DNA of 64,000 nucleotides from Sipunculus nudus (GCA_026874595.1 CM049307.1:955579-1019578); one strand, 5' to 3'. Positions 12,286 through 25,654 are shown, counted from the stretch's first letter. Made by a program: numbers and translations. Notes: generated by a model from the letters alone, not told the origin.

Positions 12286-14254
12286 TAGAGCATTTAATAA
12301 AATCAGAACAAGTAACATTTCTCTGTTAGAAGAAATTTAGACAGTCCCAGTTTATTTTACCATACTGCATTATTAGTTGAACCATTTTTAGACAATCTCA
12401 GTTTTATTAGCTGTACAACTTTAAGGCAGTCTCAGTTGACTTTACGATTATGTTTTATTAGCTGTACCACTATGTAGATGTTGAGGGTGTGTGTAGCACA
12501 GTTTTATGAGATAGTTGTTGTACCCGCCCAAAAAACAATAAACTTTATTATACAATCTGTGAGTCTGTTCTCATTTTGTAAATAAGAGAATCGGAGAGTG
12601 AGAAAACGTGCTCTCAGATCTGGACCGATAGTGGTGTGATGGAGTTACTGATTTGAATTATTCTCATAACCGAATGGTCACCAGAATTTACGGAAACCGT
12701 CCGCCAGAGGTCGTTCCTACTCTCCCGAGCCACTTCCATGTGGGAAGTATGGGGATGGCCGGATTACGTGTCTCAACTGTAAAAAAAATTGTCACATTTC
12801 AAGGAAACGCCTTTTAATATTTCTCATGCGTATGCTTACAAAATATTTCTTATTCCTTGAAGTCCTTACCACAAAAACACCCATGTTTATGTAATTGCAT
12901 TGAAACAATTCTTAGCCTTCGATCGTATTGTGTATCCTCAGTGCACCATGGGGATATTTTCCAAACCTACAACCCTACACCTGCAGTTATACTCTGCGAG
13001 TATGCAGTGTAAATGTACGGTCTTTGAGTGTTTTTACGTTAGAATATGACATGAATTCGTTTCAATCAGAGGTATTCGTTTAAAGTAGCATTGTCACACA
13101 TAAAGCAAAACTTTTTTGTTACTTACAAGACTGTTCATAAGAACTCTGAAAGAACATAGTGTTGTAGGATATTCCACATATACCTTAGTCCATACATTGA
13201 CCTCTATGTCCTATGGACGGACATTACAGCAGAAGTACCATAGGACATCGAGGTCCATGCATAGACTATATATACCCTTAATATCTACACCCATTCTGAA
13301 CTTTAACTGGGCTTACCCATTAATGCCTGTATGATAAGGCAGGCGGCCCTGTGGGTCAGAGTTTGGGTCCACAGGGCTCCCTGGGGACTCGCTCACTCAT
13401 TTGCCTTGTTTGCTGTGAGGGGACAGTCCACTTTTTGTTATATAAGTATAATGTTTGTTCGATATTTCACTTTTATACAAGTATGATTTTTGTCCAGCGT
13501 TGAACACTAGATAATTGATAATTTGAATTAAGGTTAAAGCTTCAACAACATACCATGAGCTAATTTACAATTATGACGACTCAACGAGGCAAGTGATATG
13601 GGCTGTATCCTACATTATCTCAATCTGAGATGCTTGACTGAAACATTGTTGGGGAAAATATGCCGAAACTATAAACTGATTGATGGAATAATCTCGAAAT
13701 CTGTTTTACTTCCTACGCAAAATGAGAGAGGCAAATAGTTCTTTGTCCCATCCCTAAAAAGTGAGGCAGATTACGTGCGTAAGGTTAAAGGTTACTTGTT
13801 GCAAAACGCCATTTGTAAAACCATGCCGATTATTTTTGGGTAACCCCCCCCCCGCGTGATATAAACACGTGGATTTTAACATAACAGCCTGTGTGTGGTG
13901 ACAAATTTTATACAGGTTCTTTTTGTCTTTAGTTAATAGACGTAAGATATCTGAATAGGCTCCGTTAAACTAGAAAGTACCTTTTTCCAGGATAGTATTG
14001 GCATAACTTAGATACTTGTTCGCACATTATCCATATTGGTATATGCATTATGATCAAAACTTTTAGCTGTGGATAACTAATTTTCATTTGCCGGTAACTC
14101 AGTTCTAGTTAAAACAATTATTCAATACCGTCAACAATCACAATCAATAATAGGTCTATGCGTGATTCACAAGGGGTTTACCGCAAAGCGTTTGATCTAA
14201 GTGTCAACTTGAAACCAGAGAATTCAAATTAGGCCACCGATAAGTGTTTACTTG
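12283..14254. other. Non-coding; two hairpins, possible retroelement debris
   Basis: No gene is supported. Around 12526-12600 a CAATAAACTTTATTATAC polyadenylation-like stretch, followed by a G/A-rich leader-like sequence, resembles the R-U5 and leader of an LTR element, but no partner LTR was found. Hairpins lie at 13186-13268 and 13346-13377. Confidence 0.45.
13186..13268. repeat. 31-bp stem, 21-nt loop hairpin
   Basis: Arm 13186-13216 pairs with 13238-13268 at 27 of 31 positions. The core is GACCTCTATGTCCTATGG against CCATAGGACATCGAGGTC. It may be a folded remnant of a TIR element. It is within the size range of a small-RNA precursor, but nothing shows expression. Confidence 0.7.
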
Positions 14255-17200
14255 TGACCAGAGAGATCCTTTTATTCGTCAGCAATCTTACTACTTAAAA
14301 CCAGTGAGATCCTATATTCGTCAGCAATCATACTGCTTAAAACCAGAGAGATCCTTTTATTCGTCAGCAATCATACTACTTAAAACCAGAGAGATCCTTT
14401 TATTCGTCAGCAATCATACTACTTAAAACCAGAGAGATTCTTTTATTCGTCAGCAATCATACTACTTAAAACCAGATAGATCCTTATATTCGTCAGCAAT
14501 CATACTACATAAAACCAGATAGATCCTCATATTCGTCAGCAATCACACTACTTAAATCCAGAGGGATCCTTATATTCGTCAGCAATCACACTACTTAAAA
14601 CCAGAGAGATCCTTATATTCGTCAGCAATCATACTGCTTAAAACCAGAGAGATCCTTATATTCGTCAGCAATCACACTACTTAAAACCAGAGAGATCCTT
14701 ATATTCGTCAGCAATCATACTGCTTAAAACCAGAGAGATCCTTTTATTCGTCAGCAATCATACTGCTTAAAACCAGAGAGATCCTTTTATTCGTCAGCAA
14801 TCTTACTACATAAAACCAGAGAGATCCTTTTATTCGTCAGCAATCATACTACTTAAAACCAGAGAGATTCTTTTATTCGTCAGCAATCATACTGCTTAAA
14901 ACCAGAGAGATCCTTTTATTCGTCAGCAATCATACTGCTTAAAACCAGAGAGATCCTTTTATTCGTCAGCAATCATACTACTTAAAACCAGAGAGATTCT
15001 TTTATTCGTCAGCAATCATACTACTTAAAACCAGATAGATCCTTATATTCGTCAGCAATCATACTACATAAAACCAGATAGATCCTCATATTCGTCAGCA
15101 ATCACACTACTTAAATCCAGAGGGATCCTTATATTCGTCAGCAATCACACTACTTAAAACCAGATAGATCCTTATATTCGTCAGCAATCATACTACATAA
15201 AACCAGATAGATCCTCATATTCGTCAGCAATCACACTACTTAAATCCAGAGGGATCCTTATATTCGTCAGCAATCACACTACTTAAAACCAGAGAGATCC
15301 TTATACTCGCCAGCAATCATACTACTTAAAACCAGAGAGATCCTTATATTCGTCAGCAATCATACTACTTAAAACCAGAGAGATCTTTTCATTTGTCAGC
15401 AATCAAACTACTTAAAACCAGAGAGATCCTTATATTCGTCAGCAATCATACTACTTAAAACCAGAGAGATCTTTTTATTCGCCAGCAATCATACTACTGA
15501 ACACCAGAGAGATCCTTATATTCGCCATCAATCATACTACTTAAAACAAGAGAGATCTTTATATTCGTCAGCAATCATACTACTTAAAACCAGAGAGATC
15601 TTTTTATTCGTCAGCAATCATACTACTTAAAACCATAGAGATCCTCTCATTCGTCAGCAATCTTACTACATAAAATCAGAGAGATCCTTATATTCGTCAG
15701 CAATCATACTTCTTAAATCCAGAGAGATCCTTATATTCGTCAACAATCGTACTACTTAAAACCAGAGAGAACCTTATACTCGTCAGCATTTATACTACTT
15801 AAAACCAGAGAGATCCTTATATTCGTCAGCAATCATACTACTTCAAACCAGAGAGATACTCATATTCGTCAGCAATCATACTACTTAAAACCAGAGAGAT
15901 CCTCATATTCGTCAGCAATCATACTACTTTAAACCAGAGAGATCCTCGTATTCGTCAGCAATCTTACTACATAAAACCAGAGAGATCCTTATATTCGTCA
16001 GCAATCATACTACTTAAAATCAGAGAGATCCTTATATTCGTCAGCAATCATACTACTTAAAACCAGAGAGATCCTTATATTCGTCAGCAATCATACTACT
16101 TAAAACCAGAGAGATCCTTATATTCGCCAGCAATCATACTACTTAAAACCAGAGAGATCCTTATATTCGTCAGCAACCATTCTACTTAAAACCAGAGAGA
16201 TCCTTTTATTCGTGAGCAATCACACTACTTAAAGCCAGAGAGATCCTCTCATTCGTCAGCAATCTTACTACATAAAATCAGAGAGATCCTTATATTCGTC
16301 AGCAATCATACTTCTTAAATCCAGAGAGATCCTTATATTCGTCAACAATCGTACTACTTAAATCCAGAGAGATCCTTATATTCGTCAGCAATCATACTAC
16401 TTTAAACCAAAGAGATCCTTATATTCGTCAGCAATCATACTCTTAAAACCAGAGAGATCCTAATATTCGTCAGCAATCATACTACTTAAAACCAGAGAGA
16501 TCCTTATATTCGTCAGCAATCATACTACTTAAAACCAGATAGATCCTCATATTCGTCAGCAATCACACTACTTAAAACCAGAGAGATCCTTACATTCGCC
16601 AGCAATTATACTACTTAAAACAAGAGAGATCCTTATATTCGCCAGCAATCATACTACTTAAAACCAGAGAGATCCTTATATTCGTCAGCAATCATTCTAC
16701 TTAAAACCAGAAAGATCCTTTTATTCGTCAGCAATCATACTACTTAAAACCAGAGAGATCCTCTCATTCGTCAGCAATCTTACTACATAAAACAGAGAGA
16801 TCCTTATATTCGTCAGCAATCATACTTCTGAAATCCAGAGAGATCCTTATATTCGTCAACAATCGTACTACTTAAATCCAGAGAGATCCTTATATTCGTC
16901 AGCAATCACACTACTTAAAACCAGAGAGATCCTTATATTCGCCAGCAATCACACTACTTAAAACCAGAGAGATCCTTATATTCGCCAGCAATCATACTAC
17001 TTAAAACCAGAGAGATCCTTATATTCGTCAGCAATCACACTACTTAAAACCAGAGAGATCCTCATATTCGTCAGCAATCATTCTACTTAAAACCAGAGAG
17101 ATCCTTATATTCGTCAGCAATCATACTACTTAAAACCAGAGAGATCCTTATGTTCGCCAGCAATCATACTACTTAAAACCAGAGAGATCCTTATATTCGT

Positions 17201-18826
17201 CAGCAATCATACTACTTAAAACCAGAGAGATCTTTTCATTTGTCAGCAATCAAACTACTTAAAACCAGAGAGATCCTTATATTCGTCAGCAATCATACTA
17301 CTTAAAATCAGAGAGATCTTTTTATTCGTCAGCAATCATACTACTTAAAACCAGAGAGATCTTTTTATTCGCCAGCAATCATACTTCTTAAAACTAGAGA
17401 GATCCTTATATTCGCCAGCAATCATACTACTTAAAACCAGAGAGATCTTTATATTCGTCAGCAATCATACTACTTTAAACCAGAGAGATCCTTTTATTCG
17501 TCAACAATCGTACCACTTAAGTCCAGAGAGATCATTAAATTCGTCAGCAATCATACTACTTAAAACCAAAGAGATCCTTATATTCGTCAGCAATCATGCT
17601 ACTTAAAACCAGAGAGATCCTTATATTCGCCAGCAATCATACTACTTAAAACCAGAGAGATCCTCATATTCGTCAGCAATCATTCTACTTAAAACCAGAG
17701 AGATCCTTTTATTCGTCAGCAATCATACTTTTTAAAACCAGAGAGATCCTCTCATTCGTCAGCAATCTTACTACATAAAATCAGAGAGATCCTTATATTC
17801 GTCAACAATCATACTTCTTAAAACCAGAGAGATCCTTATATTCGTCAGCAATCTTACTACATAAAACCAGAGAGATCCTTATTTTCGTCAGCAATCATAC
17901 TACTTTAAATCAGAGAGATCCTTATATTCGTCAGCAATCATACTACTTAAAACCAGAGAGATCCTTATATTCGTCAGCAATCATACTACTTAAAACCAGA
18001 GAGATCCTTATATTCGTCAGCAATCATTCTACTTAAAACCAGAGAGATCCTTTTATTCGTCAGCAATCATACTACTTAAAACCAGAGAGATCCTCTCATT
18101 CGTCAGCAATCTTACTACATAAAATCAGAGAGATCCTTATATTCGTCAGCAATCATACTTCTTAAAACCAGAGAGATCCTTATATTCGTCAGCAATCATA
18201 CTACATAAAACAAGAGAGATCCTTATTTTCGTCAGCGATCATACTACTTAAAATCAGAGAGATCCTCATATTCGTCAGCAATCATACTACTTAAAACCAT
18301 AGAGATCCTTATATTCGTCAGCAATCATACTACATAAAACAAGAGAGATCCTTATATTCGCCAGCAATCATACTACTTAAAACCAGAGAGATCCTTATAT
18401 TCGTCAGCAATCATTCTACTTAAAACCAGAGAGATCATTTTATTCGTCAGCAATCATACTACTTAAAACCAGAGAGATCCTTATATTCGTTAGCAATCTT
18501 ACTACATAAAACCAGATAGATCCTTATATTCGTCAGCAATCATACTACTTAAAATCAGAGAGATCCTTATATTCATCAGCAATCATACTACTTAAAACCA
18601 GAGAGATCCTTATATTCGTCAGCAATCATACTACTTAGAACCAGAGAGATCCTTATATTCGTCAGCATTTATACTACTTAAAACCAGAGAGAACCTTATA
18701 CTCGTCAGCATTTATACTACTTAAAACCATAGAGATCCTTATATTCGTCAGCAATCATATTACTTAAAACCAGATAGATCCTTATATTCGTTAGCTATCA
18801 TACTACTTAAAATCAGAGAGATCCTC
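14255..18826. repeat. Satellite A: about 43-bp units, about 106 copies
   Basis: The unit is about 43 bp: ATTCGTCAGCAATCATACTA, then CTTAAAACCAGAGAGATCCT, then TAT. It repeats head to tail for 4.57 kb with point variants (CAGATAGATCC, AAATCCAGAG, CATAAAATCAG, GCCAGC). Variant blocks recur together. The set CTCTCATTCGTCAGCAATCT, CATAAAATCAG, TCTTAAATCC appears at about 15643, 16245, 16760, 17749 and 18091, showing amplification of multi-unit blocks. The start fades in from CTTGTGACCAGAGAGATCC and the end is sharp after ATCCTCTGGA. No protein is encoded; 43 is not a multiple of three, so frames shift from unit to unit. Confidence 0.97.
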
Positions 18827-19319
18827 TGGACTAGTCATTCACATTCACATCCCGCATCCGCCCATGCAAACTGAGTTCTTATTCCATACAATCTTGCCAC
18901 AAAGTGATACCATTACCCTCTCACGAAGCGAGAAATAATGTAATCCTGAAACCTTTTAACTTTTCATAAGATCCGTTCTAAAATACTGGAGATATATGAG
19001 CATCAAGGGCAAAGGAATGCCATCCGTCGATATCTACAGGATAAATTAATAAAATGTTACCGCAACCCCCTCCCATATCCCTTCCTCGCGTAGTATACAT
19101 GTTTAATAATATCCCGATTTAAGCACACACCTTATTTTTTTATAATGACCCCAAGATACATGAATCAGGTTATACACACAAACCATATTGTTTTAGTATT
19201 GTTGTGTGTTAACAACACCTGTCGTACAATCACGACAAGGAAGTACACTTGACCCTGCTAAAGGCGATAAGCAGGAGATCAATTATTTAAATCTGTGTAC
19301 GTGCCTGCATTATCAACCG
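18827..19319. other. Unique spacer between two satellites
   Basis: About 490 bp of unique sequence separates the 43-bp and 35-bp satellites. No gene or motif is recognised. The open frame at 19206-19427 runs into the next satellite and is not credible as a gene. Confidence 0.6.
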
Positions 19320-20865
19320 CCAGGTACACGATCACCTGCGGCTAACTCTGGTATTCAGATACACAATTACCAGCGTAAAACTCTTGTATTAAGGTACACA
19401 ATTACCTGCGGCTTACTCTGGTATTAATATACACAATCACTTGCGTGTATCTCCGTTTACTCAGGTACACGATTACCTGCCTGTGACTCTGGTACTCAGA
19501 ATACGATTACTTGTGTGTGACTCTGGTATTCAGGTACACGATTACCTGCGGGTAACTCTGGTATTAATGTACACAATTACTTGCGTGTAACTCCGGTTAC
19601 TCAGGTACACGGTTACCTGCCTGTGACTCTGGTACTCAGAATACGATTACCTGTGTGTGACTCTGGTATTCAGGTACACGATTACCTGCGGCTAACTCTG
19701 GTATTCAGGTACACGATTACCTGCGGGTAACTCTGGTATTAATGTTCACAATAACTTGCGTGTAACTCCGGTTACTCAGGTACACGATTACCTGCCTGTG
19801 ACTCTGGTACTCAGAATACGATTACCTGTGTGTGACTCTGGTATTCAGGTACACGATTACCTGCGGCTAACTCTGGTATTCAGGTACACGATTACCTGCG
19901 GGTAACTCTGGTATTCAGGTTCACAATTACTTGCGTGTAACTCCGGTTACTCAGGTTCATGATTACCTGCGGCTAACTCTGGTATTCAGGTACACGATTA
20001 CCTGCGGCTAACTTTGGTTTTCAGGTACAGGATAACCTGTGTGTGACCCTGGTATCAGGGTACATGACTGCCTGCGTTTAACTCTGGTACCCAGGTACAC
20101 GATTTCCTGCATGTGACTCTGGTACCCAGGTACACGATTACTTGCTTGTGACTCTGGTTTTCAGGTACACGATTACTTGCGTGTAACTCCGGTTACTAAG
20201 GCATACGATTACCTGCCTGTGACTCTGGTACTCAGAATACGATTGCCTGTGTGTCACTTTGGTATTCAGGTATACGAATACCTCCGTGTGACTTTTGTAC
20301 TCAGGTACACAATTACCTGCGTGTGACTCTGGTATTCAAGTACACGATTACCTGCGTGTGACTCTGGTATTCAGGTACACGATTACCTGCCTGTGACTCT
20401 GGTATTCAGGTACACGATTACCTGCCTGTGACTCTGGTACTCAGGCTCACGATTCCCTGCCTATGACTCTGGTACTCAGGTTTACGATTACCTGTCTGTA
20501 ACTCTGGTATTCAGGTTCACGATTACCTGCGGCTAACTCTGGTATTCAGGCACACGATTACCTTTGTGTGACTCTGGTATTCAGGTATACGATTTCCTGT
20601 GTGTGACTCTGGTACCCAGGTACACGATTACCTGCGTGTGACTCTGGTAATCAGGTATACGAACCTGCGTGTGACTCTGGTAATCAGGTACACGATTACC
20701 TGCGTATGACTCTGGTATTCAGGTACACGATTACCTGCGAGTAACTCTTGTAATCAGGTACACGATTACCTGCGTGTGACTCTGGTAATCAGGTACACGA
20801 TTACCTGCGTGTGACTCTGGTTTTCAGGTACACGTTTACCTTCGTGTGACTCTTGTACAATGTTA
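19320..20865. repeat. Satellite B: about 35-bp units, about 44 copies
   Basis: The unit is about 35 bp: GGTACACGATTACCTGCGTG, then TGACTCTGGTATTCA. Variants include CTGCGGCTAACTC, CTGCCTGTGACTC and CTCCGGTTACTCA, and they recur in ordered groups (for example about 19430, 19570 and 19750), so a multi-unit block was copied. The GGTA...TACC core is a partial palindrome. Each unit carries one or more CpG sites, unlike the AT-rich flanks. It is unrelated in sequence to satellite A. Confidence 0.95.
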
Positions 20866-22003
20866 CACTTCTGTTGTATTAGTGACACACGTGAATAGAT
20901 CATCTGCATGAACAAAACTGTAATCCTGTGATTAAAGTATTAATGATAGTATTAATGGTATTATTGACGCAAAGATATTTAAAGGTTTGTTTGTATAGAC
21001 GGTAAACAGAAAAAAACAACGTGCACAAATTTAAAGTGAAACCAAGCAAGCTGATCAGGGAATAAGTGGATCAACGCCTTGATCGAAGTAGAAGTTCATA
21101 TAGTTTGGTTTGGCTAAAAAGAAATTGCACAAGCGAAAGTAAATATCTGATACATGCTGAAACTGACTGTTTTCTAGGATTCGTTACTTTTCTAGGATTC
21201 ATTAATTGAACTACGATTGTTCAACTAAAATATTATTTAACGAGGGAAAAAACGGACAAACGGGGATAACAAATTAAAATTGTTTTACAAAGCTGGGGTG
21301 TCCCTGAACTGATCCTTGTGACACTGAACGATTCTTCAATCATTTTCTTCTACCCGTCCCATAATCAAGATTATTTATTTACAACGGCGGGGGCTCATGG
21401 GGTATTTGGCAGCAGCAAACATGCATGTTATACATTAAATATGTCGAAACTAGCCAAACAGAAGGATGTCAATATTAGAGCGTGTGTATATCAAATATTA
21501 GATACATGTAAAGTCAATAAAATAATGTGGGACTTGCATTTTATAGGAATCTTTAACATGAACCTTCTTGCCATAAGTTTGCTACAGTCTGCAGCGCTGA
21601 CATGTAGTCAACAAGTAGTGCTTATAAGTGGAATAATGGTTCGATTTTTTTATGATATTTTACATTAAATGTACTGCATTGTACTTATATATAATTTTAT
21701 TCCTTTGTGTAAGATAGTTGTGATTGAAATCCAAAAATCCATTTAAAAAAATCTATGAAAACAATGCTCTGGCAAAAATAAACATCCTGATAATCAGACA
21801 GCATGACTGTGCGTAATAACCTCGGTTAATAAGTAACTAAGGGAAGGCAAGTAGATCAGATCAAGGGTCATTGCATGACACATCAGTAGCGACCGGTAGT
21901 CTGAGTGGCGAGCACCGAACGACAGGGTTTATAGTTGGCTTAGACACATTCTGAGGCTCAATATTTAAGGATACAGCATTTTTTAGTGGCCGATTGTGTT
22001 AAA
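20866..22003. other. Non-coding; upstream region of the first exon
   Basis: No gene is supported in 20866-21860. An open frame at 21318-21668 has no recognisable motif. It overlaps a stretch (about 21580-21615, CAGCGCTGACATGTAGT) that also occurs in modified form near 57716-57750, so it is probably repeat-derived. From about 21880 the sequence becomes richer in CpG (GAGTGGCGAGCACCGAACGA), which fits a promoter or 5' UTR for the exon starting at 22004. No TATA box was assigned. Confidence 0.5.
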
Positions 22004-22088
22004 ATGGAGGCTGCGATGGAAGAACCTTTTCTCCGCCACCGTTCGCCAGGAGAAGCGCTGCAAGTGTCAGGGCAACCAATGGGTTACG
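22004..22088 (+). CDS. Candidate first coding exon of an unrecognised host gene
   Basis: ATG in a good context (AAAATGGAG) opens 28 codons plus one base and runs directly into a consensus donor, GTAAGT (22089-22094). The product starts MEAAMEEPFLRHRSPG and is followed by a polar stretch ending QPMGY. GC and CpG content is clearly above the flanks. The exon ends in phase 1, and the next good acceptor downstream on this strand with a phase-1 open exon is at 30417. I infer that they belong to one gene, with an 8.3-kb intron holding a gypsy relic and satellite C. There is no signal peptide or membrane segment. The protein is not recognised. A second downstream ATG (codon 5) could also serve as start. 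Confidence 0.5.
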
Positions 22089-23400
22089 GTAAGTAAAGAA
22101 AACTGCCGAGAACAGTATATACGGTGTTTGATGGAGTGTATGTGTGTCATATACAGCGTTTACAACGAGCAAAAATGAAATGTTATTTTGTTCCGGACCC
22201 AAGGAAGACTGGAAGTGAAAATTTATTTTAAATAATATTTAATAGGATTCCTACATACTGATTCCTACGAAAAATGACTCTAGCATATATAAACCTATTG
22301 AACTGATAAACACTTCCTATATGTGATAAGGACATGCTTAAAAATCCCGATTAACGCGTTTATTTATGGAAAAAACTGGAACAGCTCCGTACACCACAAG
22401 CCTATGCATATTATGGCTGTTATACGTGTTTCAAGAAACTACTCTAAAGAAAACACATACAAAGGCCCAGTTCATATGTTGCAAATCCAACTTTTTTTCA
22501 AATATTAGATGGAAATTACATTAAAGAACTGCATGGATTACATGCATGATTCATTAAAGCTAGGGATAGGGTTAATATATTTTAAAATTAATCATATTTT
22601 AGCAATGTGATCACGTAAGTGACCCTGCCCAAGACTAAGTTAATATTGGCCAAAGACTCTAATTGATTTTATTCATTCTACAGAAAAAGGAGTTTTAAAC
22701 ATTTCACTTCACATGTAAGAATGTTGTCACATCTTTATACATGTATAAAATATTACACTTGATTTTCATCATAAAACTTGTTGACACATTTCAAGAAGAA
22801 TTCCACATGATATATTAAACATTGACTTAATAGTCAACGCACTGACTGCGTCCCAGTCTGTGTGAAAATATAAAATCAATCAAGTTAGAGTAATCATTGT
22901 TTTCGTTGGATGTGTTAGACACGGAAGACAGTGTGTTTAACCTCCATGCACTTGTGTTTACAATTGTAACATTCTTGCCATTTGACCTGGCCAGGGGTGG
23001 GGTATCAACACTGATTGACAGTCAATATAGAGATGCCCCATATCCAATCACAGGCAGCTAAGGACTTCGCCCTCTGCCCCTCTGGGATAAAATTCCCTTG
23101 CCCTGGCGATTCACCCTCTCTTGGATCATCGAGCAGTGGACCCCTATGCCTGCCCTCTGTGGCAGGCAAAGGGTATTTGGCTTCTTTTTCACCTCGGGGT
23201 TGTTTAACGACAGTGTCGGCTACCCAGGTGAAGAGCCACCCACTTCCAGGGAGCAGTCCTTTTTATCTAGTCTGGTAAATATCTTTCTGTTTCATTTATA
23301 AGTTCAGATAATAATATGCAGTCCTGATAATTTGAAGGTTTAGGCTCTAAATTTTATTCCAGTAAAAAAGTGTTATTTTATCTCTTTAAATTGTGCGAGT
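22089..23400. other. Probable intron, no gene seen
   Basis: Mostly AT-rich DNA without coding signals. A GC-richer block at 23000-23280 has overlapping open frames of unequal composition and may be repeat-derived (possibly LTR or leader of the following gypsy relic), but no second copy was identified in the window. Confidence 0.45.
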
Positions 23401-23654
23401 GCATGTTGCCCAAGCTCAATTTCCTCCCAGAATAAATAAGCAGCTACATCTAGTGTTTACAATAAATGTGTCGTCCACATGTACAGTTATGTACAGTTGA
23501 AACTAGAGTAGGAATTGGTTTTAATTGTTACTGTTTTAGCTAGTTCCCAAAACAATAAATTAGCAGTAAACACTTGTGTCCTGTATTGAAACGAATGTAA
23601 TGGTCTGATTAGTGCATGTACGGTTTGGGAACCGGAAGTAAAGACGTTAAGGCG

Positions 23655-25650
23655 CTGAAACCGGAGTTGTTATTTCTGTGAACTGTGAGACTGTCCAGAG
23701 TATATATGCAGTGATTGTATCAGTGTGTCTGGCGACGGGCGATTTAGCTGGTGATGTCCTGGAACTCTTTGAAACGTTAGTTGACCAAGGTCCCGGTCGC
23801 AGGATAACAGAGGATACGGCCACAGTGTACGATAAAGCTCGTTCTGACTTTAAATACCTATTTCGTTTCAAAAGTCAACGAGTCATACGAGCGGCATTTT
23901 CTCCATTCGTTAAAACAGGAGAAAAGTGAAATTATTGATCAATTTGTGGCCTGATCGAGGAAACAGGCCCAGAACGCGGATATTGATATACGGGATCAGC
24001 TAACAGATGTCGTTCGTCTAAGCTGAGACCTACATTGTTGAAAGAGATGATTTGATACTTGGAAATGCATTGGAAATTGCAAGACCTATGGACTATTTGA
24101 CTTTCAAATTTAAAAGATGGTTATAGATGGTGCTCGACAGGTGAGAACTGAAACAAAAGTGAAGGTGAGAAAAGCTAAATTCAAAAGTAAACCTGGTCCT
24201 AGGTAGAACAATCAAGGAAAGTCAAGTCAGAGACGATACCGTTGTGATAAACAGGGACACTGGAAAGGATGAATGCTGTTCAGCTAAAAATGCTGAGTGC
24301 AATTATTTCTATAAAATTGGACATTTTGCCACAGTTTGCCACACTAAGTGTAGTCAGACAACAGGTGGTGCTTATCACAGAGGTCATGGTAGAGCCACAT
24401 ACCATACTAGATATGTAGATACCTATAATGTAGTTGGTTGGGATGATGGTGATTCTGATGAGCTTGATACAGCCATGGACGTCTAATTGATAGACAGTTG
24501 CAAGAAAGCACCTATTGTGCCTAAAGTTAAACTGGATAACAAGAATTGTGTACATACACTGTGGTAAGTGTTTCAATCATGTCCAAGGACTTGTATTTCA
24601 AACTTCTACGACTTCTATGCCCACATCCCTATAGAACCTAATAATATGAAGCTTTAAGCATATGTGATGAATATAATGGGGACTGATATACATACCAGTG
24701 TACAGAGTCAAGTGGCAGTGTTACCACCGGTTATAGTAAGCACAATGGGTCGTGGCTCACCAGCAATTATCGGTTGTGATTGGTTAAAGACTGGCTCAGT
24801 ATAATGCATATATAGCAAGAACCTAAGGATTTACATTCATTGCTTAAGAAGTTTCAATCAGTATTTGACAAGAAATCCTCTCTCACCGCTTCATCCTTGG
24901 AGGTGGCCATGCAACTCGTGTAGGGCAACGTGTACATTGTGACTTTGCCGGAAATGAAAGATGTTGGAGATTTTCTGATAATGATAGACAGCCATTCAAA
25001 GTGGATGGAAGTTGAATATTTAAAGTCCATTACCACCTTTAATACTATAACTGTGTTGAGGGAGTGGTTTGCTAGATACGGACTTCCTGAGGAGCTGTGT
25101 TCAGATAATGGACCACAATTCATTGCGGAGGAATTTGCAATATTTATGGTGTGAAACATACTCTCATTCCTGCATACCATCCAAATGAAGCAGTTGAAGT
25201 CTTTGAAACAAGCTATAAAGAAAGAAGCCGAGAGGCTAGAAGGTAGTAAACTTTCTACTTTGATACCGGGACACGCCAAACTCGGTTACAGGACAAACTC
25301 CTTGTCAGTTATTCCTAGGACGCAAAACACGCACTAGATTCAGTCTGTTACGACCAGGTTTACAAGAACACATAAACGAACAGCAGTTAAAGCAGGAACT
25401 AAAACACGGTCGTAGCGTTTATTGGTACCTCGTCAGAGAGTAAGTGTATGGAATTACTAAGGTGGCCCATAGAACTGGGTTTTCGGAACAGTTGTGGCAA
25501 AAATGGGACCACTAACTTACTTGATCAGAATGTAACACTAACTCACTTGTTCAGACTGGGACGTCAGCTAAGTCACGTCCACATAGAACATCTACGTCAA
25601 ACCCAGTGTTCTGCACCAGCATCAAATGTTTCCGAGCAAGAAAACTAACC
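23655..25650 (+). pseudogene. Ty3/gypsy relic lacking RT and RNase H
   Basis: Pieces lie in order on the + strand, in different frames and broken by stops. A gag-like segment (about 23740-24100) is followed by two zinc-knuckle remnants (24236-24270, with CDKQGHWKG; and 24298-24350, with CNYFYKIGHFATVC, where the second cysteine of the knuckle is replaced). A protease C-terminal remnant has SPAIIGCDWLK (about 24755-24790). The start of the polymerase linker (LLKKFQSVFDKK, about 24840) then gives way directly to the integrase core (24930-25154). That core carries a first Asp in the CDFAG-like context near 24938, DSHSKWMEVEY, and the second Asp in SDNGPQF. RT and RNase H, normally between these points, are gone. 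An integrase C-terminal remnant follows (about 25230-25430, TGQTPCQLFLGRKTR). The element is inactive. It lies in the proposed intron between exons at 22088 and 30417. Confidence 0.8.
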
Positions 25651-25654
25651 ACTG

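Noticed and set aside
12660-12840. Zinc-knuckle-like gag remnant (CLNCKKNCHISRKR)
   Set aside because: The cysteine-rich reading is short, lacks the normal C-X2-C-X4-H-X4-C spacing, and lies in a different frame from the neighbouring open stretch. It is too weak to call.
14255-18826. CRISPR-like array
   Set aside because: Units are directly adjacent tandem copies about 43 bp long with no unique spacers, and the genome is eukaryotic. It is a satellite.
21318-21668. 116-codon gene on the + strand
   Set aside because: No recognisable motif. Its 3' half overlaps a sequence that also occurs in the insert at 57713, so it is probably repeat-derived.
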